Shown here piece after piece: positions 20,332 to 27,951 of a stretch of DNA of 64,000 nucleotides (the stretch's first letter is position 1; every line of letters begins with the position of its first letter). The DNA lies in the NCBI GenBank assembly GCA_964384465.1, contig CAYLLT010000019.1, forward strand, positions 1 through 64,000. Reading direction: 5' to 3'. Origin of the DNA: CAYLLT01 sp964384465. Its GTDB lineage: Bacteria; Planctomycetota; Phycisphaerae; UBA1845; PWPN01. The notes below the pieces were generated by a model. The model was not told where the DNA came from. It saw nothing but the letters and a program-made list of their open reading frames with translations, and did no database searches. Both the position numbers and the translations under genes were made by a program.

Positions 20332-20712
20332 GTGCGTTTCCCGTCAGGAATGAGCGTCTCGTCCCGCCACCGGCGGAAACCCCACCTAATTTAATGCACC
20401 CGGTTCGTTGAATCAAGTTATCGACAACGCCGCCGGAGGACTGGCGAAGATGTTTAAACGATTGCGGCGATGTAAGTTATCTCGCCGTAAAGGTCATGAA
20501 AAATCGCTGTGGAACGCTGTGCCCGCCGCGCCTGCTCACCTGCGGACGAAAAATCGTCCATCCGCCATCCGCCCATTCCACGCACATGAGTCCGCCGGGC
20601 AGCCGTGCCGCATCTGAATAATCTTAACTCCAGACGTGGCCTTGCTTTGATCGCTGTTTTGCGTTACATCTCAAGCTGAAACTGGGTTGAGACGACGAAC
20701 CGGGGAACGCTT
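20332..20712. other. Intergenic region, nothing identified
   Basis: 381 bp between a minus-strand secreted protein gene and a plus-strand small membrane protein gene. It should hold both promoters. There is one near-match to a DnaA box (TTATCGACA), but a single imperfect copy is not an origin. No RNA gene, hairpin or coding frame can be supported. Confidence 0.5.
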
Positions 20713-20847
20713 ATGTCAACCGATCTGGACGAACACTATCACGAAGGCAGCGAGCAGACCGGCCTCATCACGCTCGGCGCCATCATTATCGGGCACATGG
20801 TGGTGGGCATCCTCCTGTTCTCCCTTGCGTGGGCCATGGCTCACTGA
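20713..20847 (+). CDS. Small single-span membrane protein, 44 residues
   Basis: ATG 20713 to TGA 20847. An acidic, His-containing N-terminus (STDLDEHYHEGSEQTG) precedes one membrane helix (LITLGAIIIGHMVVGILLF, then SLAWAMAH). A GGGGAA sits 7 bases upstream and a clear terminator follows 19 bp after the stop, so it looks like a complete monocistronic unit. Its size and layout recall small accessory subunits of membrane complexes, but I cannot assign it. No homologue is known to me. Confidence 0.6.
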   Translation: MSTDLDEHYHEGSEQTGLITLGAIIIGHMVVGILLFSLAWAMAH

Positions 20848-20865
20848 CTCCGCTGATCGCCCCTT

Positions 20866-20891
20866 CAGCACCTTAAGGTGCGTCATTTTTT
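20866..20891 (+). terminator. Rho-independent terminator after the 44-residue membrane protein gene
   Basis: The perfect palindrome GCACCTTAAGGTGC (20868-20881) is followed after four bases by six T residues (20886-20891). It lies 19 bp downstream of the stop codon. Confidence 0.75.
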
Positions 20892-20992
20892 GTCACCCCC
20901 GCCGGCGAAATGCCTTGACGATTGAGCGTTCAGGGGTGTGATTTGCTCGCGGCCAGGCGCTGGCATGAATGGTGCGCTTGCACCGGATGGTT

Positions 20993-22234
20993 TCAGGAGC
21001 GGGTGGCCAGCAGAATGAAATTGATTAGCAACGACAGACAGAACAGTGCGCCCAGCACGAATACCCAGACGAGCGGGACGCGATTGCCGTTATTGTGTTC
21101 TTCTTTAACCGGCGATTCCATTTCGACGGTTTCGCCGCTCTCTTCCAGACCCGCGAGCAGTTGGGCGTCGTAAGCCTTGCGCGCCTGAAGCGGCGGCTCG
21201 CCGCGCGCCACCGCTTCCAGGTCCACGATGAGGTCGTGCATCGTCGTGTAACGTTCTTCCGGTTTCTTGGCCATCATCCGCTCGATGACCTCGCCCACCC
21301 CCGTCGAGAGCGTCGGCACGATGTGGTCCGGCGGAATCAGCGGTTCCTTCAGGTGCTTGTGCATGACGGCGGCCGGCGTCGAACCCTCGAACGGCAGCTT
21401 GCCCGTGACCATGTGATAGAACGTGGCTCCGAGCGAATAAACATCCGCGCGGAAGTCGATGTTCAGCTCGCCGCGGATCTGCTCCGGGCTGATGTAGTAA
21501 GGCGTGCCGTACGCTCGGCCCGCTTCGGCCATGGCGACCTTGACGTCCGAGGTCTCGCGGGCCAGACCCATGTCCGCCAGCTTGCCCACGCCCTGCTTGG
21601 TCAGCATGATGTTTTTGGGTTTGACATCGCGATGCACGAATCCGCGCTCGGCGGCGTGTTCCAGTGCCCGCGCCATTTGCAGGACGATGTTGATGGCTTC
21701 TTTTTCGGGATACACCTTGTTGGCGGCCAGATCGTCATAGACGGTCTTGCCGTCGATGTATTCCATGACGAAGTAGTGGTAGCCGCCAGCCTCACCAACA
21801 TCGATGGCCTGCACGATGTTGTTATGGTTGAGGCGGGCCGCCGCTCGCCCCTCCCGGTAGAAGCGTTCGACGAACTCCGGGTTGTCGCCGAGTTTCTTGG
21901 GCAGGACTTTGACGGCGACCGTGCGATCGAGGCTGAGCTGGCGGGCCTTGAACACGGTGGCCATCGCTCCCGCCCCGAGTTTGCCCAGGATTTGAAAACC
22001 GGGTATCTGCTGGGCCTTGCGGGCGATGGAGTCTTCCATGTCCGCGCCCATCAGGCGGCCTAACTGCGAGCGCGTGACGTAGCCGCACTTGAGCATGACC
22101 TCGGTCAAGGGCAGCCGTTTTCCCTCTTTCGCGAGTTTTTTCTGATCCTCCAGGCAGTCGTGGAGTTCTTCCGGTGTCAGCAGCTTCCGTTCAACGGCCA
22201 AGCGGCCGACTTGCGTTTCGCCCATATCCGCCAT
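20993..22234 (-). CDS. Membrane-anchored Ser/Thr protein kinase with N-terminal T2SSE-like module
   Basis: 413 residues. Residues about 5-75 resemble the N-terminal domain of type II secretion/pilus ATPases (VGRLAVERKLLTPEELHDCL, QLGRLMG). Residues about 80-345 are a Hanks-type kinase: glycine loop GKLGAGAMATVF, VAVKVL lysine, HRDVKPKNIML catalytic loop, and ADMGLAR in place of DFG, with YGTPYYISPEQ. A single C-terminal helix (about 386-410) anchors it, so the kinase faces the cytoplasm. No extracellular sensor is attached. It follows the MnmE-like gene by about 180 bp on the same strand; signalling partners are not visible. Confidence 0.9.
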   Translation of the reverse strand: MADMGETQVGRLAVERKLLTPEELHDCLEDQKKLAKEGKRLPLTEVMLKCGYVTRSQLGRLMGADMEDSIARKAQQIPGFQILGKLGAGAMATVFKARQLSLDRTVAVKVLPKKLGDNPEFVERFYREGRAAARLNHNNIVQAIDVGEAGGYHYFVMEYIDGKTVYDDLAANKVYPEKEAINIVLQMARALEHAAERGFVHRDVKPKNIMLTKQGVGKLADMGLARETSDVKVAMAEAGRAYGTPYYISPEQIRGELNIDFRADVYSLGATFYHMVTGKLPFEGSTPAAVMHKHLKEPLIPPDHIVPTLSTGVGEVIERMMAKKPEERYTTMHDLIVDLEAVARGEPPLQARKAYDAQLLAGLEESGETVEMESPVKEEHNNGNRVPLVWVFVLGALFCLSLLINFILLATRS

Positions 22235-22411
22235 TCAGCGTACTCCGGTGCCATCGTGGCATCGGGACCGGTAAGCCCGGCCCGTCAGATGTGAACGGTC
22301 TGTCACTTTACGGGCGATGAGCGTCAGGTTCAATATTCGAGCCGCTCGGGATAGTGCTTTTCCGCAGATCGTTCAACGAATTATACCCCGTTGACGGATC
22401 ATCGTCTCCGA

Positions 22412-23581
22412 TCAGGCATTTACGAGAATGGATTCGAGGAAATTCAAAGCGTCGACGACGCCGGGCGGCTGGGCATCGAGGGCCGATAGGGCTTGTTGAC
22501 ACATTGTGACCTGTCGTTGCGTGAACGGCGATCGCCATGTTCGCCAGCCGGTCAGGCCGGCACACTCAAGGATACGCTCGCGAAACAGATCGATCCCTTC
22601 CCGCGTGAGGGCGCTGACCCGTACCGCACGATCACCAGCCCGGCGAATAAGGTCCATCTGTTCGGGATGGATCGCTTGATCGCATTTGTTCCACACCAGC
22701 AGATCCGGGGCATCGGCGCGTTCGTCTGGAATGGGAGCCGCGGAGGCATCGAACAACTGCACGACCAGATCGCCGGTCTCCAGTTGCTGACGTGTCCGCC
22801 GGATGGCCTCCTGCTCGATGGGATCATCGGATTCGCGCACGCCGGCGGTATCGACGATGGTGAAGGGCACGCCGTCGATGGCCGCCGGATGCTCGACGAA
22901 GTCGCGCGTGGTGCCCGGCGCCTCGCTGACGATCGCGCTTTCGCGCTCGGCCAGAGCGTTCGCCAGCGTCGACTTGCCGACATTCGGCCGGCCAAGCAGC
23001 ACGACGCGCACGCCATCCAGCAGATACTGCACTCTTTCTGCGCCGCTGCACAGCTCGTCGAGTGCGCTGCGTGCGGGCGCCAGATTTCCCGCGGTGATCG
23101 CGTCACGGATGCGCTCGATTTCATGCGACAGATGCTCCTTCATTTCGAGCACCCACGCCGCCACGGCCCGCGTTTTGACCTTCAGCAGGATCGCCAGCGC
23201 TTCCTGCTCGATCCGGTTGGCTTCCGGCCAGCTCTCCGCGAGCAATTCGCTCCCCTCTACGATTTTTACGCCACTCTGCTTCAACCGCAGCAGGACACGC
23301 TGGACGATTCTAGGCCCGCCGTGCAGACTGAGATCGACGACGTACTCGCCGTTGGGCAACCGGCGTATCGAAACCAGCGCGTCATCGATCACTTCCTGAC
23401 CATCCATGAATCGACAAAGGCGCAGCTCCCCAGCGTCCATCTTTTCGAGATCGAGCGGGCGCCTGGATTTGAGCAATGGAGCGAGGACGGATGCGGCCGA
23501 CGGGCCGACGATCTGCACGACCGCCACGCCGCCGGCGGCGGGTGCCGTCACGCAGGCCGCTCGGAGCAGGTCACTCGTCAT
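22412..23581 (-). CDS. MnmE/TrmE-like tRNA-modification GTPase, C-terminus divergent
   Basis: 389 residues against about 450 for MnmE. The N-terminal tetrahydrofolate-binding domain is present (VTAPAAGGVAVVQIVGPSA). The inserted GTPase has GRPNVGKST, APGTTRD, DTAGVRE and NKCD. The final helical domain ends NFLESILVNA, so the C-terminal C(I/L/V)GK motif needed for the U34 modification chemistry is absent. It therefore looks like an MnmE paralogue or a degenerate form. Its start overlaps the coaX stop by 11 bp, making it part of the obg-coaX operon. MnmG is not nearby. Confidence 0.82.
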   Translation of the reverse strand: MTSDLLRAACVTAPAAGGVAVVQIVGPSAASVLAPLLKSRRPLDLEKMDAGELRLCRFMDGQEVIDDALVSIRRLPNGEYVVDLSLHGGPRIVQRVLLRLKQSGVKIVEGSELLAESWPEANRIEQEALAILLKVKTRAVAAWVLEMKEHLSHEIERIRDAITAGNLAPARSALDELCSGAERVQYLLDGVRVVLLGRPNVGKSTLANALAERESAIVSEAPGTTRDFVEHPAAIDGVPFTIVDTAGVRESDDPIEQEAIRRTRQQLETGDLVVQLFDASAAPIPDERADAPDLLVWNKCDQAIHPEQMDLIRRAGDRAVRVSALTREGIDLFRERILECAGLTGWRTWRSPFTQRQVTMCQQALSALDAQPPGVVDALNFLESILVNA

Positions 23582-24371
23582 CGTCGTTGCGATGCCGCTG
23601 ATATGCGATCAACAGGCCGTCGAGACACAGGTCGGGCAGCACGCGATCGACGAAGTCACATTGACTGGCGACAATTTGCGCGTCGCCGCCGGTCAGCACC
23701 AGCGGCGGCCATTTGCCGAGCTGCGTCGCATAACGCTCGGTGATCTCACGCAGCGCACCGATCATCATGGCATAGATGCCGCCGCGGATGGCGCTCTGTG
23801 TGTCTTTGCCGAGTGTCTCGGCCGGCGCAGTCGCCATATCGACCAGCGGCAGCAGGGCCGTATGCTCGTGAAGCGCGCGGGCCGACAGTGCAAGGCCCGG
23901 CAGGATCGTGCCGCCCAGGAACACGCCGTTGTCCGCCACAAGATCGACGGTCAGCGCGGTACCGAAATCCGCCACCACGCACGCCTGCTTGAAATGTGCA
24001 AACGCAGCCGCGGCGGCACACAAACGATCTGTGCCCACTTTTCGCGGCTCGGCCACCTCCGCATCAATCGGCTGCGGCAACTCCTCGCCGACTACAAGCA
24101 GCGGGTCGATCTGATGTTCTTCACACGCTGCCCGCAGACGCGACAGCACCGGCGGGCACACCGAACCGATCACCACCGCGCGCAGCACGGAACTCGGCAG
24201 CTCGTCCCACGCACTGCGCAGCATTTCCACAATCGGCGGCGTGCTGTCGGCGACGGCGTGCCGGGCCGGGCTGCGTGGACCGCCCGTCCATGTCGCGATC
24301 GAGACGCGCGTGTTGCCGATGTTCACCAGCACCAGGTTCGGCCGTGAGCTGTTCGAGCGGGACGCGATCAC
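23571..24371 (-). CDS. coaX: Type III pantothenate kinase
   Basis: 266 residues, ASKHA fold. It phosphorylates pantothenate, the first step of coenzyme A synthesis. Signatures: LVLVNIGNTRVS (phosphate loop, usually DxGNT; here N replaces the first Asp), KVGTDRL, VADFGTALTVD with the catalytic Asp, and GGTILPG. The start is GTG 24371, whose GTGA overlaps the obg stop. The DxGNT-to-NIGNT change removes an acidic residue usually involved in metal or ATP binding, though the second Asp motif is intact. Confidence 0.92.
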   Translation of the reverse strand: MIASRSNSSRPNLVLVNIGNTRVSIATWTGGPRSPARHAVADSTPPIVEMLRSAWDELPSSVLRAVVIGSVCPPVLSRLRAACEEHQIDPLLVVGEELPQPIDAEVAEPRKVGTDRLCAAAAAFAHFKQACVVADFGTALTVDLVADNGVFLGGTILPGLALSARALHEHTALLPLVDMATAPAETLGKDTQSAIRGGIYAMMIGALREITERYATQLGKWPPLVLTGGDAQIVASQCDFVDRVLPDLCLDGLLIAYQRHRNDDDE

Positions 24372-25498
24372 GCATCATCTCCGGCAGAGGTTTGAGGAGC
24401 CGATTCTTCGGAGGTTTCTTCTACTTCCATGTTTTCCATCGCATCATTCTCGTCGGGGAACGCCTCGATATCAGATGTCTGCGGCGGACTGGCCGGTGCT
24501 TTCTCACGTTCCGCTTCGATCATGACCCACAGCCGTTCGCCCAGCGGCTCCAGGCCCGCTCCGGTGACGCCGCTGATTGGGAGGACCTCCTGCCCCAGCT
24601 CCTCGCGCAGGTCGTCGACGGCAGCCAGCGTATCCGACAGATCTATTTTATTCGCCGCGATGATTTCCGGCTTGTCGGCCAGCTTCTGTGAGTACTTTTG
24701 GAGCTCATTGCGGATGATACGATACGCTTCGGCCGGCCGCGGCTGTCCCTCGATCGGATGCACATCCACGAGGTGTACGATCACGCGCGTTCGCTCGATG
24801 TGCCGAAGGAAGTCGTCGCCCAGGCCGGAACCCTCGTGCGCCCCTTCGATGAGCCCGGGGATATCGGCCATGACGAAACGCCGGTATCCCGGCAGCTCGA
24901 CGATGCCCAGTTGCGGCGACAGCGTAGTGAACGGGTAGTCGGCGATCTTGGGGTGCGCCCGGCTCAGCCGCGACAGCAGCGTGCTCTTTCCGGCGTTGGG
25001 CAGGCCGACCAGGCCGACGTCGGCGATCAGCTTCAGTTCGAGCCGCAACCAGCGCTCCTCCGGCTCCTCGCCCGGCTGAGCGAACCGCGGCGCCTGATAG
25101 CGCGAGCTGGCAAAATGGGCGTTGCCTTTGCCGCCCCGGCCGCCGCGGGCGATGCGCACTTTCATGCCCGGTTTGTCCAGGTCCTTGAGCAGCCGCCCGC
25201 TGTCGCGATCGTAAACCAGCGTGCCCGGCGGGACGCGGATGATGAGGTCTTTGCCGCTGCGGCCGCTCATGTTCCTGCCTTGTCCGGGCCGCCCGCTGTC
25301 AGCGACCCAGTGATGCCGGCCGGTGAAGTCCAGGAGCGTCGTCACGGACGGGTCGGCATCGAGATAGACGCTGCCACCGTGGCCGCCTTCGCCGCCGTCT
25401 GGCCCGCCCTTGGGGATGTATTTCTCTCGACGGAAACTAACGCAACCCGCGCCGCCGCTGCCCCCTCGTACGAAGATCTCCGCGAGGTCGATGAACAT
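24368..25498 (-). CDS. obg: Obg/CgtA GTPase (ribosome assembly)
   Basis: 376 residues. The glycine-rich Obg domain (about 1-158, GGSGGAGCVSFRREKYIPKG) is followed by the OBG-type G domain: GLPNAGKST, DYPFTTLSPQ, DIPGLIEGAHEG, NKID. A short acidic C-terminal tail (about 340-376, Glu/Asp/Ser rich) replaces a folded OCT domain. It binds the 50S subunit and couples GTP state to ribosome maturation. Located 89 bp after rpmA with a terminator-like hairpin between, and overlapping coaX, it follows the widespread rpmA-obg order. Confidence 0.96.
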   Translation of the reverse strand: MFIDLAEIFVRGGSGGAGCVSFRREKYIPKGGPDGGEGGHGGSVYLDADPSVTTLLDFTGRHHWVADSGRPGQGRNMSGRSGKDLIIRVPPGTLVYDRDSGRLLKDLDKPGMKVRIARGGRGGKGNAHFASSRYQAPRFAQPGEEPEERWLRLELKLIADVGLVGLPNAGKSTLLSRLSRAHPKIADYPFTTLSPQLGIVELPGYRRFVMADIPGLIEGAHEGSGLGDDFLRHIERTRVIVHLVDVHPIEGQPRPAEAYRIIRNELQKYSQKLADKPEIIAANKIDLSDTLAAVDDLREELGQEVLPISGVTGAGLEPLGERLWVMIEAEREKAPASPPQTSDIEAFPDENDAMENMEVEETSEESAPQTSAGDDA

Positions 25499-25522
25499 GG
25501 AAACTACCTGCGGCAGCTATGA

Positions 25523-25552
25523 CAAAAGCCCACGGAGTGCGATCCGTGGGCT
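25523..25552 (-). terminator. Hairpin/U-run between rpmA and obg
   Basis: Arms AGCCCACGGA / TCCGTGGGCT (25527-25536, 25543-25552) with a 6-base loop, followed in the minus direction by TTTTG. It would terminate part of the rpmA transcript and lower obg expression relative to the ribosomal protein. Confidence 0.7.
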
Positions 25553-25587
25553 TCATGCCGATGAATCACTGTTCAATCGTAGGCCGG

Positions 25588-25836
25588 TCAGTTCAGCGCG
25601 CCGGGCACGATCTCCACGCGGCGGCCTTTGAACACCACGGTACCGTCCGCCAGGGCATAGAGCGTGTCGTCTTTCCCGCGGCCGACGAAGCGACCGGGCA
25701 GGAAAGGCGTGCCGCACTGCCGCACGATGATCGATCCGATCCGCGCCCGCTCGCCACCGAACAGCTTGACGCCGCGATACTGCGCGTTGCTGTCCCGCCC
25801 GTTTCGGGTGGAGCCTTGTCCTTTTTTATGAGCCAT
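25588..25836 (-). CDS. rpmA: 50S ribosomal protein L27
   Basis: 82 residues starting MAHKKGQGSTRNGRDS, the bacterial L27 signature, then GVKLFGGERARIGSIIVRQ and GRGKDDTLYALADG. GGAGG is 8 bases upstream of ATG 25836, which fixes this start even though the frame is open further upstream through a palindromic repeat. The protein sits in the 50S peptidyl transferase region. The usual upstream partner rplU (L21) is not present here; the preceding gene encodes an exported protein. Confidence 0.97.
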   Translation of the reverse strand: MAHKKGQGSTRNGRDSNAQYRGVKLFGGERARIGSIIVRQCGTPFLPGRFVGRGKDDTLYALADGTVVFKGRRVEIVPGALN

Positions 25837-25858
25837 TGCACCTGCCTCCAATTGATCC

Positions 25859-25917
25859 GAGCCGCGACCGTAAGGGAGCGCAATACAGAGACAACCGCTC
25901 CCTTGCGGTCGCGGCTC
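25859..25917. repeat. Dispersed palindrome family A, copy upstream of rpmA
   Basis: Arms of 22 bp (GAGCCGCGACCGTAAGGGAG with CG, and its complement) match at 21 of 22 positions around a 15-base loop. It lies between rpmA and the next minus-strand gene. The same element occurs at 37686-37750. Confidence 0.85.
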
Positions 25918-25929
25918 TGTCAACTCCCT

Positions 25930-26580
25930 CTACCGCATGATCCACTTCTCGTCGCCGAGCATCCGCTCCGGGACGGCCATCTCGCGTACGCTCTGTCCGC
26001 CGGGCAGCTTGTATGGGATCGACAGTGTTTTGCGAAGAATAAAATACCTCTTATTTGTATCGCTCTCTGGCTTCCCGGCGTCAAAGACCGGGTTCTTCAT
26101 CCGCGCCATCTCACCGGAAAGCCCGGCCACATAAACCGTGAACGAGCGGGCCTTGGGATCGAGGTTCCGCCAGATCGCGACGCTGTGACGTTTGCGATCT
26201 TCGCCCCGGAGCAATCGCCCGATCGCCTGCTCCGGCGGGACCAGCATCCGATCGCCGGCCCGCCGCTGGATCGCCTTGAACGCCTCCGGGCTGACCTTGA
26301 TCTCGCTGGGCACTACCTGAAGCGTGTCCGTCACCAACTCGAACCGAGGGTAGAAGTCCACCTCGCGATCGCTCGAATTCTCGACGGTGTAAAGCATGAA
26401 CCAGTAAACGACAGGCGTCTTCTCGCCCGGCAGCACGACCGAGACGCGCTGCGGATCGTGGTAGCGGAAATTCAGCTCCCACGACGTGGGGGCGATCGAC
26501 GGCTCGGGCACGCCGGACGAGACCGGTATGCCCACAGACGTTGTTGCGTACAAGCTTAGTAATAGCAATAGGTTATGCAT
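25930..26580 (-). CDS. Exported hypothetical protein, about 216 residues
   Basis: Begins at ATG 26580 with a short hydrophobic leader (HNLLLLLSLYATTSVG), preceded by GGAAG. The body is beta-rich (SWELNFRYHDPQRVSVVLPG, VVYWFMLYTVENSS) and ends with a conserved-looking KRYFILRKTLSIPY / MLGDEKWIMR segment. I have no family name; the pattern resembles secreted proteins conserved among planctomycetes that describe modified numerical-looking beta domains, without known function. It is the first gene upstream of rpmA, separated by palindrome family A, so co-transcription is uncertain. Confidence 0.65.
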   Translation of the reverse strand: MHNLLLLLSLYATTSVGIPVSSGVPEPSIAPTSWELNFRYHDPQRVSVVLPGEKTPVVYWFMLYTVENSSDREVDFYPRFELVTDTLQVVPSEIKVSPEAFKAIQRRAGDRMLVPPEQAIGRLLRGEDRKRHSVAIWRNLDPKARSFTVYVAGLSGEMARMKNPVFDAGKPESDTNKRYFILRKTLSIPYKLPGGQSVREMAVPERMLGDEKWIMR

Positions 26581-26684
26581 ATCCAAGCTTCCCGGAGAAT
26601 AACGACCTAAGCCTCACCGATTCTGCGTGCGTTCAATTCTAGGGCTTTGTGCGGGCACGTCAAGGCATGTTGCACCGCCGCCAG

Positions 26685-26690
26685 TATAAT
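26685..26690 (+). promoter_or_regulatory. -10 box close to the hpt start
   Basis: A perfect TATAAT ends 8 bp before the ATG at 26699. No Shine-Dalgarno is visible, as at the 4993 gene, which suggests a leaderless or near-leaderless transcript. A matching -35 is not obvious. Confidence 0.5.
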
Positions 26691-26698
26691 CCCCTGCC

Positions 26699-27247
26699 AT
26701 GCAGGACGACATCGACCGAATTCTGATTCCACGCGAGCGGATCGCGGAGCGGATCCGCGAGATGGCCGGCGAGATCGCGCGAATGTACGCCGATGACCCC
26801 GAGGCCGGTTTGACGCTGGTGACCATCCTGTCCGGCTCGCTCATCTTTCTGGCGGACCTCATCCGGCAGATGCCGCTGCGCATGAAGATCGGCCTGGTCA
26901 CCGTGTCGAGCTATCGCGGAGCCACGACCGAATCGCGCGGGGCGATGATGCTGAAGGACCTGAACGTGGAGATCGCCGGGCGGCACGTTCTGGTAATCGA
27001 CGACATTCTCGATACCGGCGGCACACTGCGCATGGTGCGGCAGCGGCTGGAGTGGTTCGGCCCCAAGTCGATCCGCACCTGCGTGCTGTTGCGCAAGCCC
27101 GACAAGGCGCCGCCGGACGTGACGGCCGATTTCGTGGGCTTCGATATCGAGGACGTTTTCGTCGTCGGGTACGGGTTGGATTACAATGATCTCTATCGTA
27201 ATCTGCCGGATATTGGTGTCCTCCGCAGGGAGCTATATCAATCCTGA
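26699..27247 (+). CDS. hpt: Hypoxanthine phosphoribosyltransferase
   Basis: 182 residues, the normal length. The PRPP-binding loop VLVIDDILDTGGTL (about 98-111) and the preceding VSSYRGAT segment are typical of HGPRT. The C-terminal VGYGLDYNDLYRNLPDIGVL is the family hood region. It salvages hypoxanthine (and guanine) to IMP/GMP in the cytoplasm. It stands between the ribosomal cluster and a PH-domain gene; no operon partner with a purine role is visible. Confidence 0.96.
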   Translation: MQDDIDRILIPRERIAERIREMAGEIARMYADDPEAGLTLVTILSGSLIFLADLIRQMPLRMKIGLVTVSSYRGATTESRGAMMLKDLNVEIAGRHVLVIDDILDTGGTLRMVRQRLEWFGPKSIRTCVLLRKPDKAPPDVTADFVGFDIEDVFVVGYGLDYNDLYRNLPDIGVLRRELYQS

Positions 27248-27252
27248 ACCGG

Positions 27253-27951
27253 ATGATTCACCACGAAGACACGGAGACACGGAGAATGCGTTGCGAATCG
27301 CAAATTGCGGATTGCGAATTGAGATTACGAGCATCGAACGCGCATTCTTCAATCCGCAATTCGCAATCCGCAATCCGCAATCAATATCCCCGCCCGCTGT
27401 TCACCGAAGCCGGCGGCGCCCAGCCCGAAGCCATCGCCGCTGAGGAACTGCTGCCCGCGCATCTACTGGACGGCGGCGAGATCGTCATCCTGGCCATCAA
27501 ACCGTCGTTATGGTTTGTCATTTTCATGTCCTTCCGGTGGCTGGCCGCTATGGTGTTCGTGATCCTGCTGGCAGGCTGGGCCGGGCAGCGGTTCGCGTTC
27601 CTGAACACCGTGATGATCGTGCAGGCGGCTTCGGTGCTGGGCGCGGGACGGGTCGGCTTCGCTTTATTGCAGTGGGTCTCGCGGCTGTACGTGCTGACCA
27701 ACCGCCGGATCCTGCGGCTGACCGGAATCTTTAACGTCGATCTTTTCGAGTGCCCGCTGACCAAGATTCAGAATACGTACCTGACGCTGGCGTGGTACGA
27801 GCGGCTGACCGGCGTCGGCACCATTTCGTTCGCCACGGCGGGCACCGGCGGCATCGAGGCGTCGTGGAGCAACGTCAACAACCCGCTCGAAGTGCACGAG
27901 CGGGTCCGGTCGGCCATTCATCGTGCGGGCAGGCCCGGCAATGGATTATGA
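27253..27951 (+). CDS. Bacterial PH-domain (YdbS-like) membrane protein; 5' end made of repeats
   Basis: 232 residues as an open frame. Residues about 78-115 have two membrane helices (WFVIFMSFRWLAAMVFVILL), then a bPH_2 domain (VLTNRRILRLTGIF, LTLAWYERLTGVGTISFAT, EVHERVRSAI). The first 45 codons come from dispersed repeat DNA (a CACGAAGACACGG unit and several CAATCCGCAATTCGCAAT units), so the true N-terminus is doubtful. No ATG, GTG or TTG lies between the repeats and the first helix. It overlaps the following permease start by 11 bp. Confidence 0.72.
   Translation: MIHHEDTETRRMRCESQIADCELRLRASNAHSSIRNSQSAIRNQYPRPLFTEAGGAQPEAIAAEELLPAHLLDGGEIVILAIKPSLWFVIFMSFRWLAAMVFVILLAGWAGQRFAFLNTVMIVQAASVLGAGRVGFALLQWVSRLYVLTNRRILRLTGIFNVDLFECPLTKIQNTYLTLAWYERLTGVGTISFATAGTGGIEASWSNVNNPLEVHERVRSAIHRAGRPGNGL
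27286..27390. repeat. Short inverted/direct repeat array (GCGAATTGCGGATT type)
   Basis: GCGAATCGCAAATTGCGGAT and, inverted about 50 bp later, CAATCCGCAATTCGCAATCC with a further direct copy. This type of low-copy repeat is seen between genes elsewhere; here it is part of the PH-domain gene's open frame. Confidence 0.65.

Noticed and set aside
20332..20712. Replication origin near a DnaA-box-like TTATCGACA
   Set aside because: Only one imperfect box, no AT-rich unwinding region and no dnaA or dnaN nearby.
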